Below are positions 24,060 to 36,631 of a stretch of DNA of 64,000 nt, piece after piece. The notes beneath the pieces are model-generated. The model was not told the origin of the DNA and did no database searches. It saw only the letters and a program-made list of their open reading frames with translations. Each line of letters begins with the position of its first letter. Position 1 is the stretch's first letter. Location: positions 28,065 through 92,064 of the forward strand of contig QRFJ01004296.1 of the NCBI GenBank assembly GCA_006176705.1, read 5' to 3'. A program made the translations under genes and the position numbers. This DNA is from Cocos nucifera. Lineage: Eukaryota > Streptophyta > Magnoliopsida > Arecales > Arecaceae.

Positions 24060-26325
24060 TTTTCGATCCAGGTTCATTCAGGTCTGATCAGATCAAGAGA
24101 TATATTTTAAAAATATTTCTCTTGATCCCAATCAGATCTTGATATATTTCAGATCTGATTATTATTATTTTAAAAATCAAAATAAAATCAGATAAATTAA
24201 ATCAAATTTAACTTACCATGATATGGATAATCCTATTACCCGTTGATGATCCTATATGCAGTGGAAGGTTCTGGATCTAGCCACGCAAGTGCCTGGCCTC
24301 TACCGGTATCCACTCAGGCTAGATCTGGAGATTTTCTTCTTCTCTATCACATCTCTAAAAATTAGATCTGGATCTAATCTGGAGGATCTTCAAAACTCCT
24401 TTTGAAGATCAGCAATCGTCCTTTGCAGCAGCGTAGCCTTCTAGCTTTTACTCACCTTTTTCTTGTCTAGATTGCACCAACCAAGGTCTAAAACCCTTTT
24501 GGACATGGAGAGGAGAGGGAGAAGGTGGTTTGGCATGGAGGAAGAGGGGAGAGGCAGCCTTGGGCATGGGGAATTGTGATTCCTTTCAATTACTTTCAAT
24601 CACAATCTGGGTTGGGCGCAGGGTCTTATTTATAGACTGTCTGTGATCCAACTTCTCTTCTTCCCAACCAATCACAACTCTTTGTAACATCAGATCTAAA
24701 TTTGATTGGTGGAAATAGCATCCCCTAGATTCCTCCTTAGAGCATGCCTAAGACCAGTCAAAGTTGGTTCTTAGGAGAACTCTAATTGGAATCCAAAAAG
24801 AAGATGAAGTCCCTGTCCAACAGGGACTCCTAGGCGTCTCCAACTTGGGCACACGACTAGGGTGGCGTGCGCCCTCCTCCTTGCCAGGTTTTGGTAGGGG
24901 GACAAGCCCCCACCAGCTCTCCAATAGGACCATGACATATGGTCAAAAAGTCAAAGTGTCAATGGTCAACATTTGACCAGTCAAAGGTAGACTTTTGACC
25001 AAAGTCAAGAAATGGCATGTGACCAAAAATGGTAGGTAATGTCTTACAAAATAAGACAACCTTTTCTGACTTAGAAAACCTTCAGTCAAACCATATGAAG
25101 GCCACTGATTGAGCACAAACTCCTTTGGCTCAGTCAGGGCAACTTATTTATGATAGTTAAAAAAGAACGTTAGGTTCAATCAAGTGCTAGCACGATTTCC
25201 TTGAACCTAATTGAATCTCATTCAGATTAATTGAACTGGAACAGTTCAATTGATGATCACCAGATTCAAACTCTTATTTGTGTGACCCAGTTAGGTTTAG
25301 TTCTGTATGGTAATGGGATATGTCATGATCTCTATCATCGACATCATCGAAACTCCTTTCGATGGATCAGAACTCTTCTGATTCAAACAGCTAGAATGAT
25401 CGATCATCTAAATCATTCTAATTGCTCCCAAAATCCATCAGTGACACCTAGCAGTATATGGTGGCAACCCATCAGAGCTGAATGCAAACCTCTTGGTGCA
25501 GCTATCTGTGTGATTAAGTCCTTCTATCTTGAGCTCCGATCAGATTAGGGTTAAGGTAAACTCGTCAAACCCTAGTTTTTGTCATATGATGTAATCATTC
25601 GATTCGAGTTCGATGTGAAAATCTAAATAGAAACTCTTTCTATTATTTCACTCTGCCATGGCCATGGACTTCTAGACTTGATTCTCATGATTATCATAGG
25701 GCTGCTCCTCTACCACCGAGGTAGATAGATTCCATCTTGATGCCATCCAGTTCCTACAATGAACATGCTATAGCCAACATACACCTCAAGGTTCCATATG
25801 GCTAGAAGACCGAGTAATGGTGTAGTCAAACTATAACACCCTCAAGGTGAACTGCCGATGCACCTCAGATCAAAGAACCAGACACACTACTGTAGCATCG
25901 AGTCAGTCATTGACGAGAAGGTAGACTCCCTAATGACTACTCGAGATGGTCACGCTCAGTGCCCTCATTCTCTAACGTGTACCTGTACTCTCGCTCCAGT
26001 GTCTCCACACCGTAGACTCAAGACTCATCTACTAAAGAGAAGCGATTGTACACCAATCTTCTGGATCAATCACCATCCTTGTGATGATCCTATGGTCGGG
26101 AGCATTTTATGAGTTAACAATGATTATTCATGTCTTAAATTTTCAACTCTTGAAAATATGAATTATCATTACCATTAACTCAAAGGATGTATCACAGACA
26201 CTTAATACACATATGTGATAGAAAACAACCCATTTTATTTATTATAGTCATAATTATAATTTTTCCCTTAGAAGTGTATTACAAGTGTCAGCCAATTCTG
26301 GCTTCTAGGGCACATATATCTAACA
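24060..26325 (-). repeat. Solo-like family A LTR (minus), end-truncated
   Basis: On the minus strand the LTR starts at 26325 (TGTTAGATATATGTGCCC) and runs to 24060, lacking about 14 bp of its 3' end. No polypurine tract, primer site or internal A sequence is attached. On both sides lies C1 RT, with about 260 bp of RT missing between them compared with B1 (about 5590-5848). No target duplication was found. Confidence 0.85.
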
Positions 26326-27560
26326 CTTTATAAATCCTTACCTTTTTGTCTGCACTACTCTAATCCTATTAAAAATCCATTCACACCCAATGGATTTTAT
26401 CCCTTCAGGTGAATCAACTAGTATCCATACACTATTGATTTTCATGAACTTCAATTTGGATTATGTGGCTTCAAGCCACTTCTTAGAGTCAGACCACTGC
26501 ATTGTATCCCTATAGGTGATCGAATCCTTAATGTTCTCATCGAGGTCAACAGGATTGCCATCCTGGATCTAGATACTAAAGTATCTATTCGGCTAACGCG
26601 ATACTCTATCGAATCTCCTTAAAGATGACACTTTATTGGGCTTCGGGTTTGATCAGATCAAATCCGATTCTGTAGGTTTACTAGATTACGTTGGTTCTTT
26701 TCTACCAGTCAAACTTCTCTGAGTTCAACTTCACAGACATCAGTTCCTTCTCTAAGGAACTCTTTTCCAAAAGAAATGCCCTTACTGCTGATGAACGTCT
26801 TATGCTCTTCAGTATGGTAGAATTAATCACCCTTAAATACCTATTGGACCAAGCTCCAAGTTTATCTACGTGCAAATATTTGACATAGGCCGATCAACTC
26901 CAAATCCAAAGATGAGAGAGTCTAGGTCTATGCCTGATCCATATCCCATAAGGAGTCTTTACAACAGATTTACTTGGTATAAATTTTCAAAGTAAAATAA
27001 GTAGTCACAAGAGCACAACCCTGAAGCAGGTAGACAAGCGAACCCTATCGTGGATTGAATCAAGTCTAACAAAGTTTAATTTTGTCCTTTTAGATATACT
27101 ATGTTCCAAAAAAAAATCCACCAAGAGAGAATCCTATTCTCTCCTAGATATGTCACAAACTTACTGGATAAGTATTTGCCTCCTTGATCTGATCGAAGAG
27201 TTTCAATATCCTTTCTAGTTTGTTTATCAATTTCATTATTGAATCATTTGAATATTTCAAATGATTCAGCCCAGATGCACCCATGCCCAGATAAGTCGTC
27301 TGTGATGAAATATTAATATCTTTCTTTGGCACTTAAGTTCATAGGTTCACATACATCACTATGTATGAGACTTAGAACTTTATTGGCTCCTTCACCATTT
27401 TCAGTAAAAGATGACTTTATCATCTTTCCAAGAAAATAAGATTCATAGGCTATCAATGATTCACAATCATTGATGTCGAGGTTTTCCTCTCAAGCTAACC
27501 CATTTATCCTATTCTTATCAAGATGACTAAGCCTATAATGCCAAAGATAGATATCCATGA
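26326..27560 (-). pseudogene. C1 RT N-terminal part, linker and integrase remnant
   Basis: From 26326 the sequence matches B1 from about 5848 on: the RT start (minus blocks like VKWIF and the FT-V-DSP region) near 26330-26470, then the linker and, from about 26880 to 27560, integrase. The segments aligned with B1 LSWYGYVYLM, CGLM and the HHCC region can be followed at about 27300-27560. Many small indels and stops are present. It is a clear relative of B1 pol and further decayed. Confidence 0.65.
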
Positions 27561-27639
27561 TATAATCTAACTTGGGTGTGTACATTACACTTAACAGGCT
27601 GTGTAAATCATTTCTTTATTGTCCATGTATTATTGTAAC

Positions 27640-28080
27640 ATTATTCACAATAATATCACAACAATCTTCTTTAGTGATAAATGATAACCATCCCTAGCCA
27701 AAAGGCCAATAGAGAATATATTTATCATAAAGATGGCTAATAGTGACAATCACTCAAAATGACATCTTTGAAAATAAGCTTGATAATTTCTAAAGCTAGG
27801 ATTGGAATAAGACTTCCATCCAAAATATTTAGATATTTTTCACTATTTTCAAACATTCCACTTATCTGTAGTTCTTGCAATAAATTGCATAAAACTATCG
27901 GTATCTCATACCCAAGTAGCAGAATTTCATACAGAGAAATTTTAAGGTGTTATCACATAACATCCTTAATGAGCAACTTTTGCTCCTTTCTCTTGTTAGC
28001 CTATTATGGTTAAGGAATGCAAGACAATTCTTATTCCTATGATCCTGCTTTTTATAGTAGAAGCACTATGCCTGATTTGG
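27640..28080 (-). pseudogene. C1 protease and zinc-knuckle remnant
   Basis: The protease stretch at 27640-27960 aligns with B1 7271-7612 but has stops. Just upstream on minus, about 28026-28075, the peptide CFYYKKQDHRNKNC has the spacing of a CCHC zinc knuckle with the second Cys replaced by Tyr. Only about 150-200 bp separate this from leader-type sequence, whereas A1 has about 740 bp of gag before its knuckle. So most of gag seems to be missing. Confidence 0.6.
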
Positions 28081-28199
28081 ATCAATTTTGGACTAATTAT
28101 TTTGACTGGACTTTGAAGCCCAAATACGAACCCATTCGTACTGCTGAATCAAATTCAACTTTTGATACTAATTATCGAAGTTGGATCCCATAAGTCATC

Positions 28200-30288
28200 A
28201 CTATCTAATAGTGATAGGAGCAATTAGGGTTTAGCCTTAATTTGAGAAAAGAGAACATTAACCTAAGTATATGAATTTTATTAAGCCTAAAGATTTGGAC
28301 TATAGTCTAAAGGTTCTTCCACTATTTTTTTTAATTGGTAGCCTCTACCTCCAATTCGAAAAATTACTTTAATTTTCTAGTAGGTACTAGAATCCACATA
28401 GACTGCACAGGAGCCCAACTTTGGTTGGCTAACCCATGTACATCTAAGGGTAGGTTCATAACCAATTATTTCTTCAAATAATTTCTAGTAATTTAATTTT
28501 TTCCCAGAAATCTAATCAGTAGACTTTGGCCTCCACTATAAGGATCTGGTTAGGTCTAACCATTAGCATGACCATACTTGATGTATCTAACCAACGAATG
28601 ATTAAGTCCAACTTTGGTTGGCCAACATAACCACCATTAGAGAGACACATCCAAGTCGTCATATGATGGATGATAATTTCATTAGTCAACAAGCACCAGA
28701 CCTTTGGGCATGCAATAATTATTGAGTTAATGGATCCATTATCAAATACCTTAATGGGAGGCTATAACTCAGTTATAACCATAACTTTATCATTTTAAGA
28801 ATCTAATAATTTTAAAGGATTTAAATTATTAGTGATTTTATGATAGAAAGACATGGATCAATTTTCTCTCACTGACTTTACCAAGTCAAGTCCTCCCACT
28901 GACTTCACAAGTCACTGATGAGGACTAGGATTAATTACGGTCTATGGGCACCTAAATCAGTCTCACTAATAAAATCAGTCTCACTAATTTTTTATGTGAC
29001 ATGGGTTGGCACGAACCAATGAGCAACCTAATCAAAAGTTGATTAACTATATTGGTCAGGTAAGTGAGATCGATAGAAGGATCTGCCAAGGCTTGCCTTA
29101 GACACCATCAAAAATGGTCAGGTAAGTGGGCTGCTAATTAAAAACCACCAGTCTAGAATGCTAGACTTATCTTAGACACCAATTAATTTATCAGTTTTGA
29201 TTTGATCTACCTAAAGACTCGAGCTCAACCATTGAGCCACGATCAGTATCCATTTGTTAGATGTATGGACTTTGATCAACTACAACTATTGAATTGATCT
29301 AAAGAAATGACCTAATCCTAATTAACTATTAATTAGATTTGATCAATTTCTTAACTAAGTTCACATTTAATCTAACCCTAGGTCTAACTCAGTTAAGGAC
29401 CTGATCAAAGCTAACCCATTTTTCTTTAACCCATGTTTTATGAAATTATCTTAGGATCTTCAAATTACAAACCTAAATCCTAAATAATTACTTAATTCTT
29501 AATTAAGTGAAAGACTTATGGGTTTAGATTTATGGAATCTCAAAACTAATTTTTGACTTTATCATTTGAAATATTTTCAAAGTGTACATAATTTACATTG
29601 AATCATATTCAATACATGGTTTTAGATCTGATTTGTTTCATTCTTTAGATCATGTCCTAGGGTTTCAAATCTAGGGTTTTGCAAAAAGTAAGTTTGTAAT
29701 TTAAAATTCTACAAAATAAATATGTCATACATATTCAAACTAGATTCAAAACTAAAAACTACATATCAACATATGTATTATCAGGATCTAGATCTAGAAC
29801 ATGAAACATATCATATAGATCTTATCTAAATGAACAAAATCAGATCATAAACCAAGTAATATTAAATTTAAAATCTAAAAATAAATCAAAAATTATTTTA
29901 GATCTCATCTAACATATTTATGATTTAGAAATCTTAGATCAACATATACTAGGACAATCTTCTTACTGTAAATGATAAACCTTATAGCAGGACAACCTTA
30001 TGGCAGTATGTGCAATCCTGATATTATCTAGATCTAATCTAAATAATCTAAAATAGATCTAATATCTATTTAATTTTAGATTTAAATCAAAATATTAAAT
30101 CATAAACTTTCTTAGATTTAATCTAAATTATTCATGATTCAAGTTCAGATCAGTATATACTAGGACAACCTTTTCATTGTAAAGGGCTAACCTTACAACA
30201 GGACAACTTTATGGCAGAATGTATGATCTTTAATTAATTTTAAATTTTAGATTTATTCTTAAGCATACATGAACATATTATAAAAGAA
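28200..30288 (-). other. C1 leader
   Basis: It shares long stretches with the B1 leader (compare 28325-28460 with 18060-18190) and, near 29650-29700, with the family A leader (the minus block around CAAAACCCTAGATTTGAAACC). No coding frame is present. Confidence 0.6.
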
Positions 30289-30307
30289 CCTAGATGCTCT
30301 GATACCA
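30289..30307 (-). other. C1 primer binding site (initiator tRNA-Met)
   Basis: The minus strand reads TGGTATCAGAGCATCTAGG next to the 5' LTR border at 30309. Confidence 0.87.
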
Positions 30308-30308
30308 T

Positions 30309-30421
30309 TGTTAAAAAACATGCAGGGTTTCATACATAGATTTTAAAACATTTTCAAAATTAAAGTAGTGAAAGACATAGATTAAAAAGTTTAATCTATA
30401 ATATGTATGTAATCAAATTAC
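30309..30421 (-). repeat. C1 5' LTR, first part
   Basis: TGTTAAAAAACATGCAGGG matches the start of the copy at 20361. It ends with ATTAC at 30417-30421, the target duplication of A2, and continues at 42454. Confidence 0.87.
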
Positions 30422-32731
30422 TGTTAGATATATGTGCCGTAGAAGCCAGAATTGGCTGACACTTGTAATACACTTCTAGGGGCAAAATTATAATTTTGAC
30501 TAAAATCAATAAATGGGTTGTTTTCTATCACATATGTTTATTTAGTGTTTGTGATACATCCTTTGAGTTAATGGCAATGATAATTCATATTTTCAAGAGT
30601 TGAAAATTTAAGACATGAATAATCATTATTAACTCATAAATTGCTCCCGACCATAGGATCATCACGAGGATGGTGATTGATCCGGAAGGTTGGTGTACAA
30701 TCGCTTCTCTTTAGTAGATGAGTCTTGAGTCTACGGTGTGGAGACACCGGAGCGAGAGTACAGGTACTCATTAGAGAATGAGGGCACTGAGCGTGACCAC
30801 CTCGAGTAGTCATTAGGAAGTCTACCTTCTCGTCAATGACTGACTCGATGCTGCAGTAGTGTGTCTAGGTTCTTTGACCTGAGATGCATCGGTAGTTCAC
30901 CTTGAAGGGTGTTATAGTTTGACTACACCATTACTCGGTCTCCTAGCCATATGGAACCCTGAGGTGTATGTTGGCTATAGCATGTTCATTGTAGGAACTG
31001 GATGGCATCAAGATGGAATCTATCTACCTCGGTGGTAGAGGAGCAGTCCCTATGATAATCATGAGAATCAAGTCCAAAAGTCCATGGCCATGACAGAGTG
31101 AAATAATAGAAAGAGTTTCTATTTAGATTTTCACATTGGACTCGAATCGAATGATTATATCATATGACAGAAACTAGGGTTTGACGAGTTCACCTAAACC
31201 CTAATCTGATCGAGGCTCAAGATAGAAGAACGTAATCACATAGGTAGCTGCACCAAGAGGTTCGCATTCAGCTCTAATGGGTTGCCACCATATACTGCTA
31301 GGTGTCACTGGTGGATTTTGGGAGCAATTAGAATGATTTAGATGATCGATCATTCTAGCTATTTGAATCAGAAGAGTTCTGATCCATCGAAAGGAGTTTC
31401 GATGATGTCGATGATAGAGATCATGACATATCCCATTACCATACAGAACTGAACCTAACTGGGTCACACAAATAAGGGTTTGAATCTGGTGATCATCAAT
31501 TGAACTGATCTAGTTCAATTGATCTGAATGAGATTCAATTAGGTTCAAGGAAATCGTGCTAGCACTCGATTGAACCTAACGTTCTTCTTTTACTATCATA
31601 AATAAGTTGTCCTGTCTGAGTCAAAGGAGTTTATGCTCAATCAGAGGCCTTCATATGGTCTGACTGGAGGTTGTCCAAGTCATAATAGGTTGTCTTATTT
31701 TGTAAGACATTACCTACCATTTTTGGTCACCTGCCATTTCTTGTTCTTTGACTTTGGTCAAAAGTCTACCTTTGACTGGTCAAATGTTGACCATTGATAC
31801 TTTGACTTTTGACCACATGTCATGCACCTATTGGAGAGCTGGTGGGGGCCTATCCCCCTGCTAGAACCTGGTAAGGAGGAGGGCGCATGCCTAGGAGGGC
31901 GCACGCCACCCTAGGCGTGCGCCCAAGCTGGAGGCACCCTGGAGTCCTTGTTGGATAAGGACTCCACCTCCCTTTTGGATTCCAATTAGAGTTCTCCTAA
32001 GAACCAACTTTGACTGGTCTTAAGCACCCTCTAAGGAGGAATCCTGGGGACTCTATTTCCACCAATTAGATTTAGATCTGATTTCACAAAGGATTGTGAT
32101 TGGTTGGGAATAAGAGAAGTTGGATCACAGGTAGTCTATAAATAAGACCCTGCGCCCAACTCAGATTGTGATATGATTGAATCATAATTCCCCATGCCCC
32201 AAGGCTGCCTCTCCCCTCCTTCCTCAACATGCCAAACCCACCTTCTCCCCTTGCTCTCCACGTCCAAAAGGAGTTTTGGACTTTGGTTGGTGCGATCCAG
32301 ATCAAGAGAAAGGCGATCAAAAGCAAGAAGGCTGCACTGCTGCAAAAGGACGACTGCTGATCTTCAAAAGGAGTTTTGAAGATCCTCCAGATCAGATCCA
32401 GATCTGATTTTTGGAGACGTGATAGAGAAGAAGAGGATCTCCAGATCCAGCTCGAGTGGATACCGGTAGAGGCCAGGCGCTTGCGTGGCTAGATCCAGAA
32501 CCTTCCGCTGCGTACAGGATCATCAATAGGGTAATAGGATTACCCAAATCAGGTAAATTAAATTTGATTTAATTTATCCTTATTTATTTTATTTATTAAA
32601 ATAATAAGAATCAAATTTAAAATATCTAATATTTGATATAGATCAAAGAGAAAAAATTTTTTTTTGAAATATATCTCTTGATCTGATCAGATCTGAATGA
32701 ACCTGGACCGGGAAATCAGGATTTCCCTTCA
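30422..32731 (+). repeat. A2 5' LTR (2310 bp)
   Basis: It starts TGTTAGATATATGTGCCG and ends TTTCCCTTCA. W-box cluster at 31748-31806, TATA box at 32135-32146, perfect 12-bp hairpin at 31495-31523. Confidence 0.93.
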
Positions 32732-32733
32732 AC

Positions 32734-32750
32734 TGGTATCAGAGCCATGG
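32734..32750 (+). other. A2 primer binding site (initiator tRNA-Met)
   Basis: TGGTATCAGAGCCATGG follows the LTR end after two bases. Confidence 0.9.
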
Positions 32751-34430
32751 TTCTAAAAATGTTTAGATCTGATTTTAAATTTATTTTAATCAAAAAATAA
32801 TTGATTTCAAATTTCACATGAGATGTGATCAGATTTAAAATCAAAAAAAATTAAAATTAAATAAAAATTATTTAATTTTAAACATCATATGAGATGTGAT
32901 TGATGCATGTCTAGATAAGTTGTAGAATAGTTCTACATAGTTGTCTAGATTAGGGTTTATTTTGATTAGATCAATTTAAATCTAATTTTTAGATTATTAT
33001 GAGATAATTTAGATCTGAAAATATGCATGATTCGATACATGAGATGTATGCAAAATATGCCATGATTAGATCTACTTTGTATATGAGATATATGATATAG
33101 ATCTGATACTGTTTTGTAGTATTGAATGTTCCTGATTAAGGCATTCCTCTAGGCCGTCCGATCATAAGATCGAAGAAGAGTTTAAAGGCCCTCTCTTCTC
33201 ATTCGATGGGGTGTTCTTATGATGTGTAGGGGTGCTACGCATTCATCCTTAATCAGAAACCCAAAACTTACTTTCTGCAAAACCCTAGATCCTGAAACCC
33301 TAGGATTTATTGTGCATATTTTGTTTATGAATCCTACTTAATTAAAAATTAAGATTATGGAATATTAATTAGGTCTAAAATTAAGAATTTTAGATCTAAG
33401 ACATATTAATAATACTGGGTTCGGGCTTGCGTAGCTCAATTAGGTCTAAGCGGTTGATCAAATCGAATCAAGAGTTGGTTAGATGGGATCAACAATGCTT
33501 AAATTGACCAGCCTAATAGGATTAAGTCTGGGTCAAGATCGAGTCACGATCAAGCAAGACCTAATTAGGCTCAGAGGTTAGAGTCTGGATTGTAGGCTAA
33601 CCCAATTGGTTCTGACTCAACAATTTGGTGTCTAAGGTAAGTTTGGCACATACGACCGACTGGTTTTTAATTGGAAGCTACTCGACCTGAATGCATTCTT
33701 GTACGAGTTAATGGCATATTCCTTCCACCGGTCTCACTTACCTGGCCATATCTGTTGACACAGTTCTGATCTGAGGTGGTCAATAATCCGAGCTAACCCA
33801 TGCCACTAGGTTAGTCATAATTGTTATGACTAAGCCAAGTCTAGTTTAATGAGACCTGAATCAATTCTCCCTAAGAAAAGATTAAGTCTGAGGTCTTCCA
33901 CCATTGTAGATGTGCGGGCCCTTCCCGGGGTTGATTGTTCTCGGCTGGATACAGTGGCTCAGTTGCACCGGGAAGATGCAACCATGTCTATTAGGCATTG
34001 GATGCTATGGGCTGGAGGATGAGTTGGGCTCAATATTCCGGATACGGTGAGAGACTCAATTAGGAACCCAGTCTATGCAAATGGTGGGTCTGACTTAACT
34101 AAGGAGTGGATCAATATTCCGGATACGGTGAGATTCATGAATTAGAGACCAAGTTTGGGTGCACCATGATTAGAGAATCATTGAACAAGAGTTGTTCACT
34201 CATTGGCTAACCCATCACCAATAACTGTTAGGTGAGGTGATGAGTCAGTTGGTGAGACCGCACCACCCACTAGAAATCATTAATCGTGGAGATTTTTGCA
34301 TCTCTACAGAGGGAGTGTAGGGATCCAAGAAAATAGTGGGAGCTAATTTGTTTAAAAATAAAATTTTTAAACAAATTGGTCAAGTCAAAATTACAGTATC
34401 TAACTAGAATCTTTGACTCTCTACAGGAAA
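32751..34430 (+). other. A2 leader
   Basis: It is collinear with the A1 leader except for a loss of roughly 160 bp near 32850. The nested stem-loop region is at about 33130-33256, with one changed base pair in the middle stem. Confidence 0.7.
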
Positions 34431-35535
34431 ATGTCTGCGTCCAACCCATTGGCACGTATCCTGGACACACATAGACTGACTGGACCCAATTATAAAGATT
34501 GGCTCAGGAACTACAAAATTATTTTGGGTTCTGAGAAGTTAACCCATGTTTTGGACCAGGACCCTCCCACCTTACCAGCCCGTCCATCCACTTGAACAGA
34601 GAGCGTCTCTGAAAAAATGGATAGACGAAGATAATAAGGCCAGATATTACATGTTGGGCTCGATGTCTGATGAGCTCCAGCGCCAACATGAAGATATCGG
34701 GACTGCTCGCCAAATGTTGGCTCACCTGCAGGAGATGTTTGGTGAACAGAGTCGCGCAGCCAAATATCAAGTCACGAAGTGACTTTTTAAGGCTAAGATG
34801 CGTGATGGGCAGTCAGTCCAAGATCACTGTCTGACAATGATCAAGGACATGGAAGAGCTTGAGAAGCTCGGTGTGAAGTTAGACTTGGACCTGCAGAATG
34901 ATATTATTCTGCAATCCTTGACTGATGCATATGGGCAATTCATCATGAATTACCACATGCATAAACTTCAAAATTCCTTGGCCGAATTAATGAATATGCT
35001 GGTTACCGCTGAGCTTTCTATGAAAGGTTCTAAAGGCTCAGTTCTTGCTATGGAACGGACTTCTTCCAAAAGAAAGTCTTATGGAAAGAAAAAGAAGTCT
35101 GTGAAAAAGCAAAAGGTGGAAGGATCAAAGAAGAAGAAGGCAGAGCCGAAGAAAAAGGCCGATGCCAAAGGAAAGTGTTTCCATTGCAACAGCGACGGCC
35201 ATTGGAAGCGGAACTGCCCTACTTACCTGGCCACCCTAAAGAACAAGAAGGAAGGTCCTTCTGGAGGTATGCTCGTTATTGAGTCTAACCTTACGGTTTC
35301 TTCTGCATCCATTTGGGTGCTTGACTCTGGTTCTAGTGCTCATCTATGCACTTCTATGCAGGGTCTTGAGGATAGCAGGAGGCTGAGGGATGGAGACATG
35401 ATCCTACATGTCGGTAATGGAGCAAGAGTTGCTGCAGTAGCCGTGACATACTCGATTACCATCTGGTTTAGCTTAGTTTTGAAAGACTGTTATTTTGTGC
35501 CTGCAGCAGCGGAATTTATTTTGTTTGATGCTTAG
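34431..35535 (+). pseudogene. A2 gag and protease, pre-gap copy
   Basis: Gag starts at ATG 34431 (MSASNPLARILDTHRLTG). Unlike A1 it stays in frame through LTHVLDQDPPTLPARPST, then a one-base insertion near 34591 gives TGA. The next frame reaches the TGA at 34780-34782, the same site as 12211 in A1. The block 34798-35535 carries the lysine-rich region, the zinc knuckle CFHCNSDGHWKRNC and the protease active site WVLDSGSSAHLC. A small deletion near 35445 (GTGACATACTCG) shifts the protease end. The copy breaks off at the N run. Confidence 0.9.
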
Positions 35536-35631
35536 CAAAGAAGGTTATGTGATCACCTTCTTCAAGGACTATTGTAACATTCATTATGAAAGAAATAAAA
35601 TTGCAAATGGTTTCCTTTATTAATGGTCTTT

Positions 35632-36631
35632 NNNNNNNNNNNNNNNNNNNNNNNNNNNNNNNNNNNNNNNNNNNNNNNNNNNNNNNNNNNNNNNNNNNNN
35701 NNNNNNNNNNNNNNNNNNNNNNNNNNNNNNNNNNNNNNNNNNNNNNNNNNNNNNNNNNNNNNNNNNNNNNNNNNNNNNNNNNNNNNNNNNNNNNNNNNNN
35801 NNNNNNNNNNNNNNNNNNNNNNNNNNNNNNNNNNNNNNNNNNNNNNNNNNNNNNNNNNNNNNNNNNNNNNNNNNNNNNNNNNNNNNNNNNNNNNNNNNNN
35901 NNNNNNNNNNNNNNNNNNNNNNNNNNNNNNNNNNNNNNNNNNNNNNNNNNNNNNNNNNNNNNNNNNNNNNNNNNNNNNNNNNNNNNNNNNNNNNNNNNNN
36001 NNNNNNNNNNNNNNNNNNNNNNNNNNNNNNNNNNNNNNNNNNNNNNNNNNNNNNNNNNNNNNNNNNNNNNNNNNNNNNNNNNNNNNNNNNNNNNNNNNNN
36101 NNNNNNNNNNNNNNNNNNNNNNNNNNNNNNNNNNNNNNNNNNNNNNNNNNNNNNNNNNNNNNNNNNNNNNNNNNNNNNNNNNNNNNNNNNNNNNNNNNNN
36201 NNNNNNNNNNNNNNNNNNNNNNNNNNNNNNNNNNNNNNNNNNNNNNNNNNNNNNNNNNNNNNNNNNNNNNNNNNNNNNNNNNNNNNNNNNNNNNNNNNNN
36301 NNNNNNNNNNNNNNNNNNNNNNNNNNNNNNNNNNNNNNNNNNNNNNNNNNNNNNNNNNNNNNNNNNNNNNNNNNNNNNNNNNNNNNNNNNNNNNNNNNNN
36401 NNNNNNNNNNNNNNNNNNNNNNNNNNNNNNNNNNNNNNNNNNNNNNNNNNNNNNNNNNNNNNNNNNNNNNNNNNNNNNNNNNNNNNNNNNNNNNNNNNNN
36501 NNNNNNNNNNNNNNNNNNNNNNNNNNNNNNNNNNNNNNNNNNNNNNNNNNNNNNNNNNNNNNNNNNNNNNNNNNNNNNNNNNNNNNNNNNNNNNNNNNNN
36601 NNNNNNNNNNNNNNNNNNNNNNNNNNNNNNN
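35632..36631. other. Assembly gap (1000 N)
   Basis: Exactly 1000 N is a placeholder length. The flanks overlap each other in content, so the true gap may be zero or negative. Confidence 0.97.

Noticed and set aside
32177..32407. Short Pro/Ser-rich open frames near the LTR TATA region
   Set aside because: They arise from the C-rich R/U5 region, differ in frame between copies, and show no domain.
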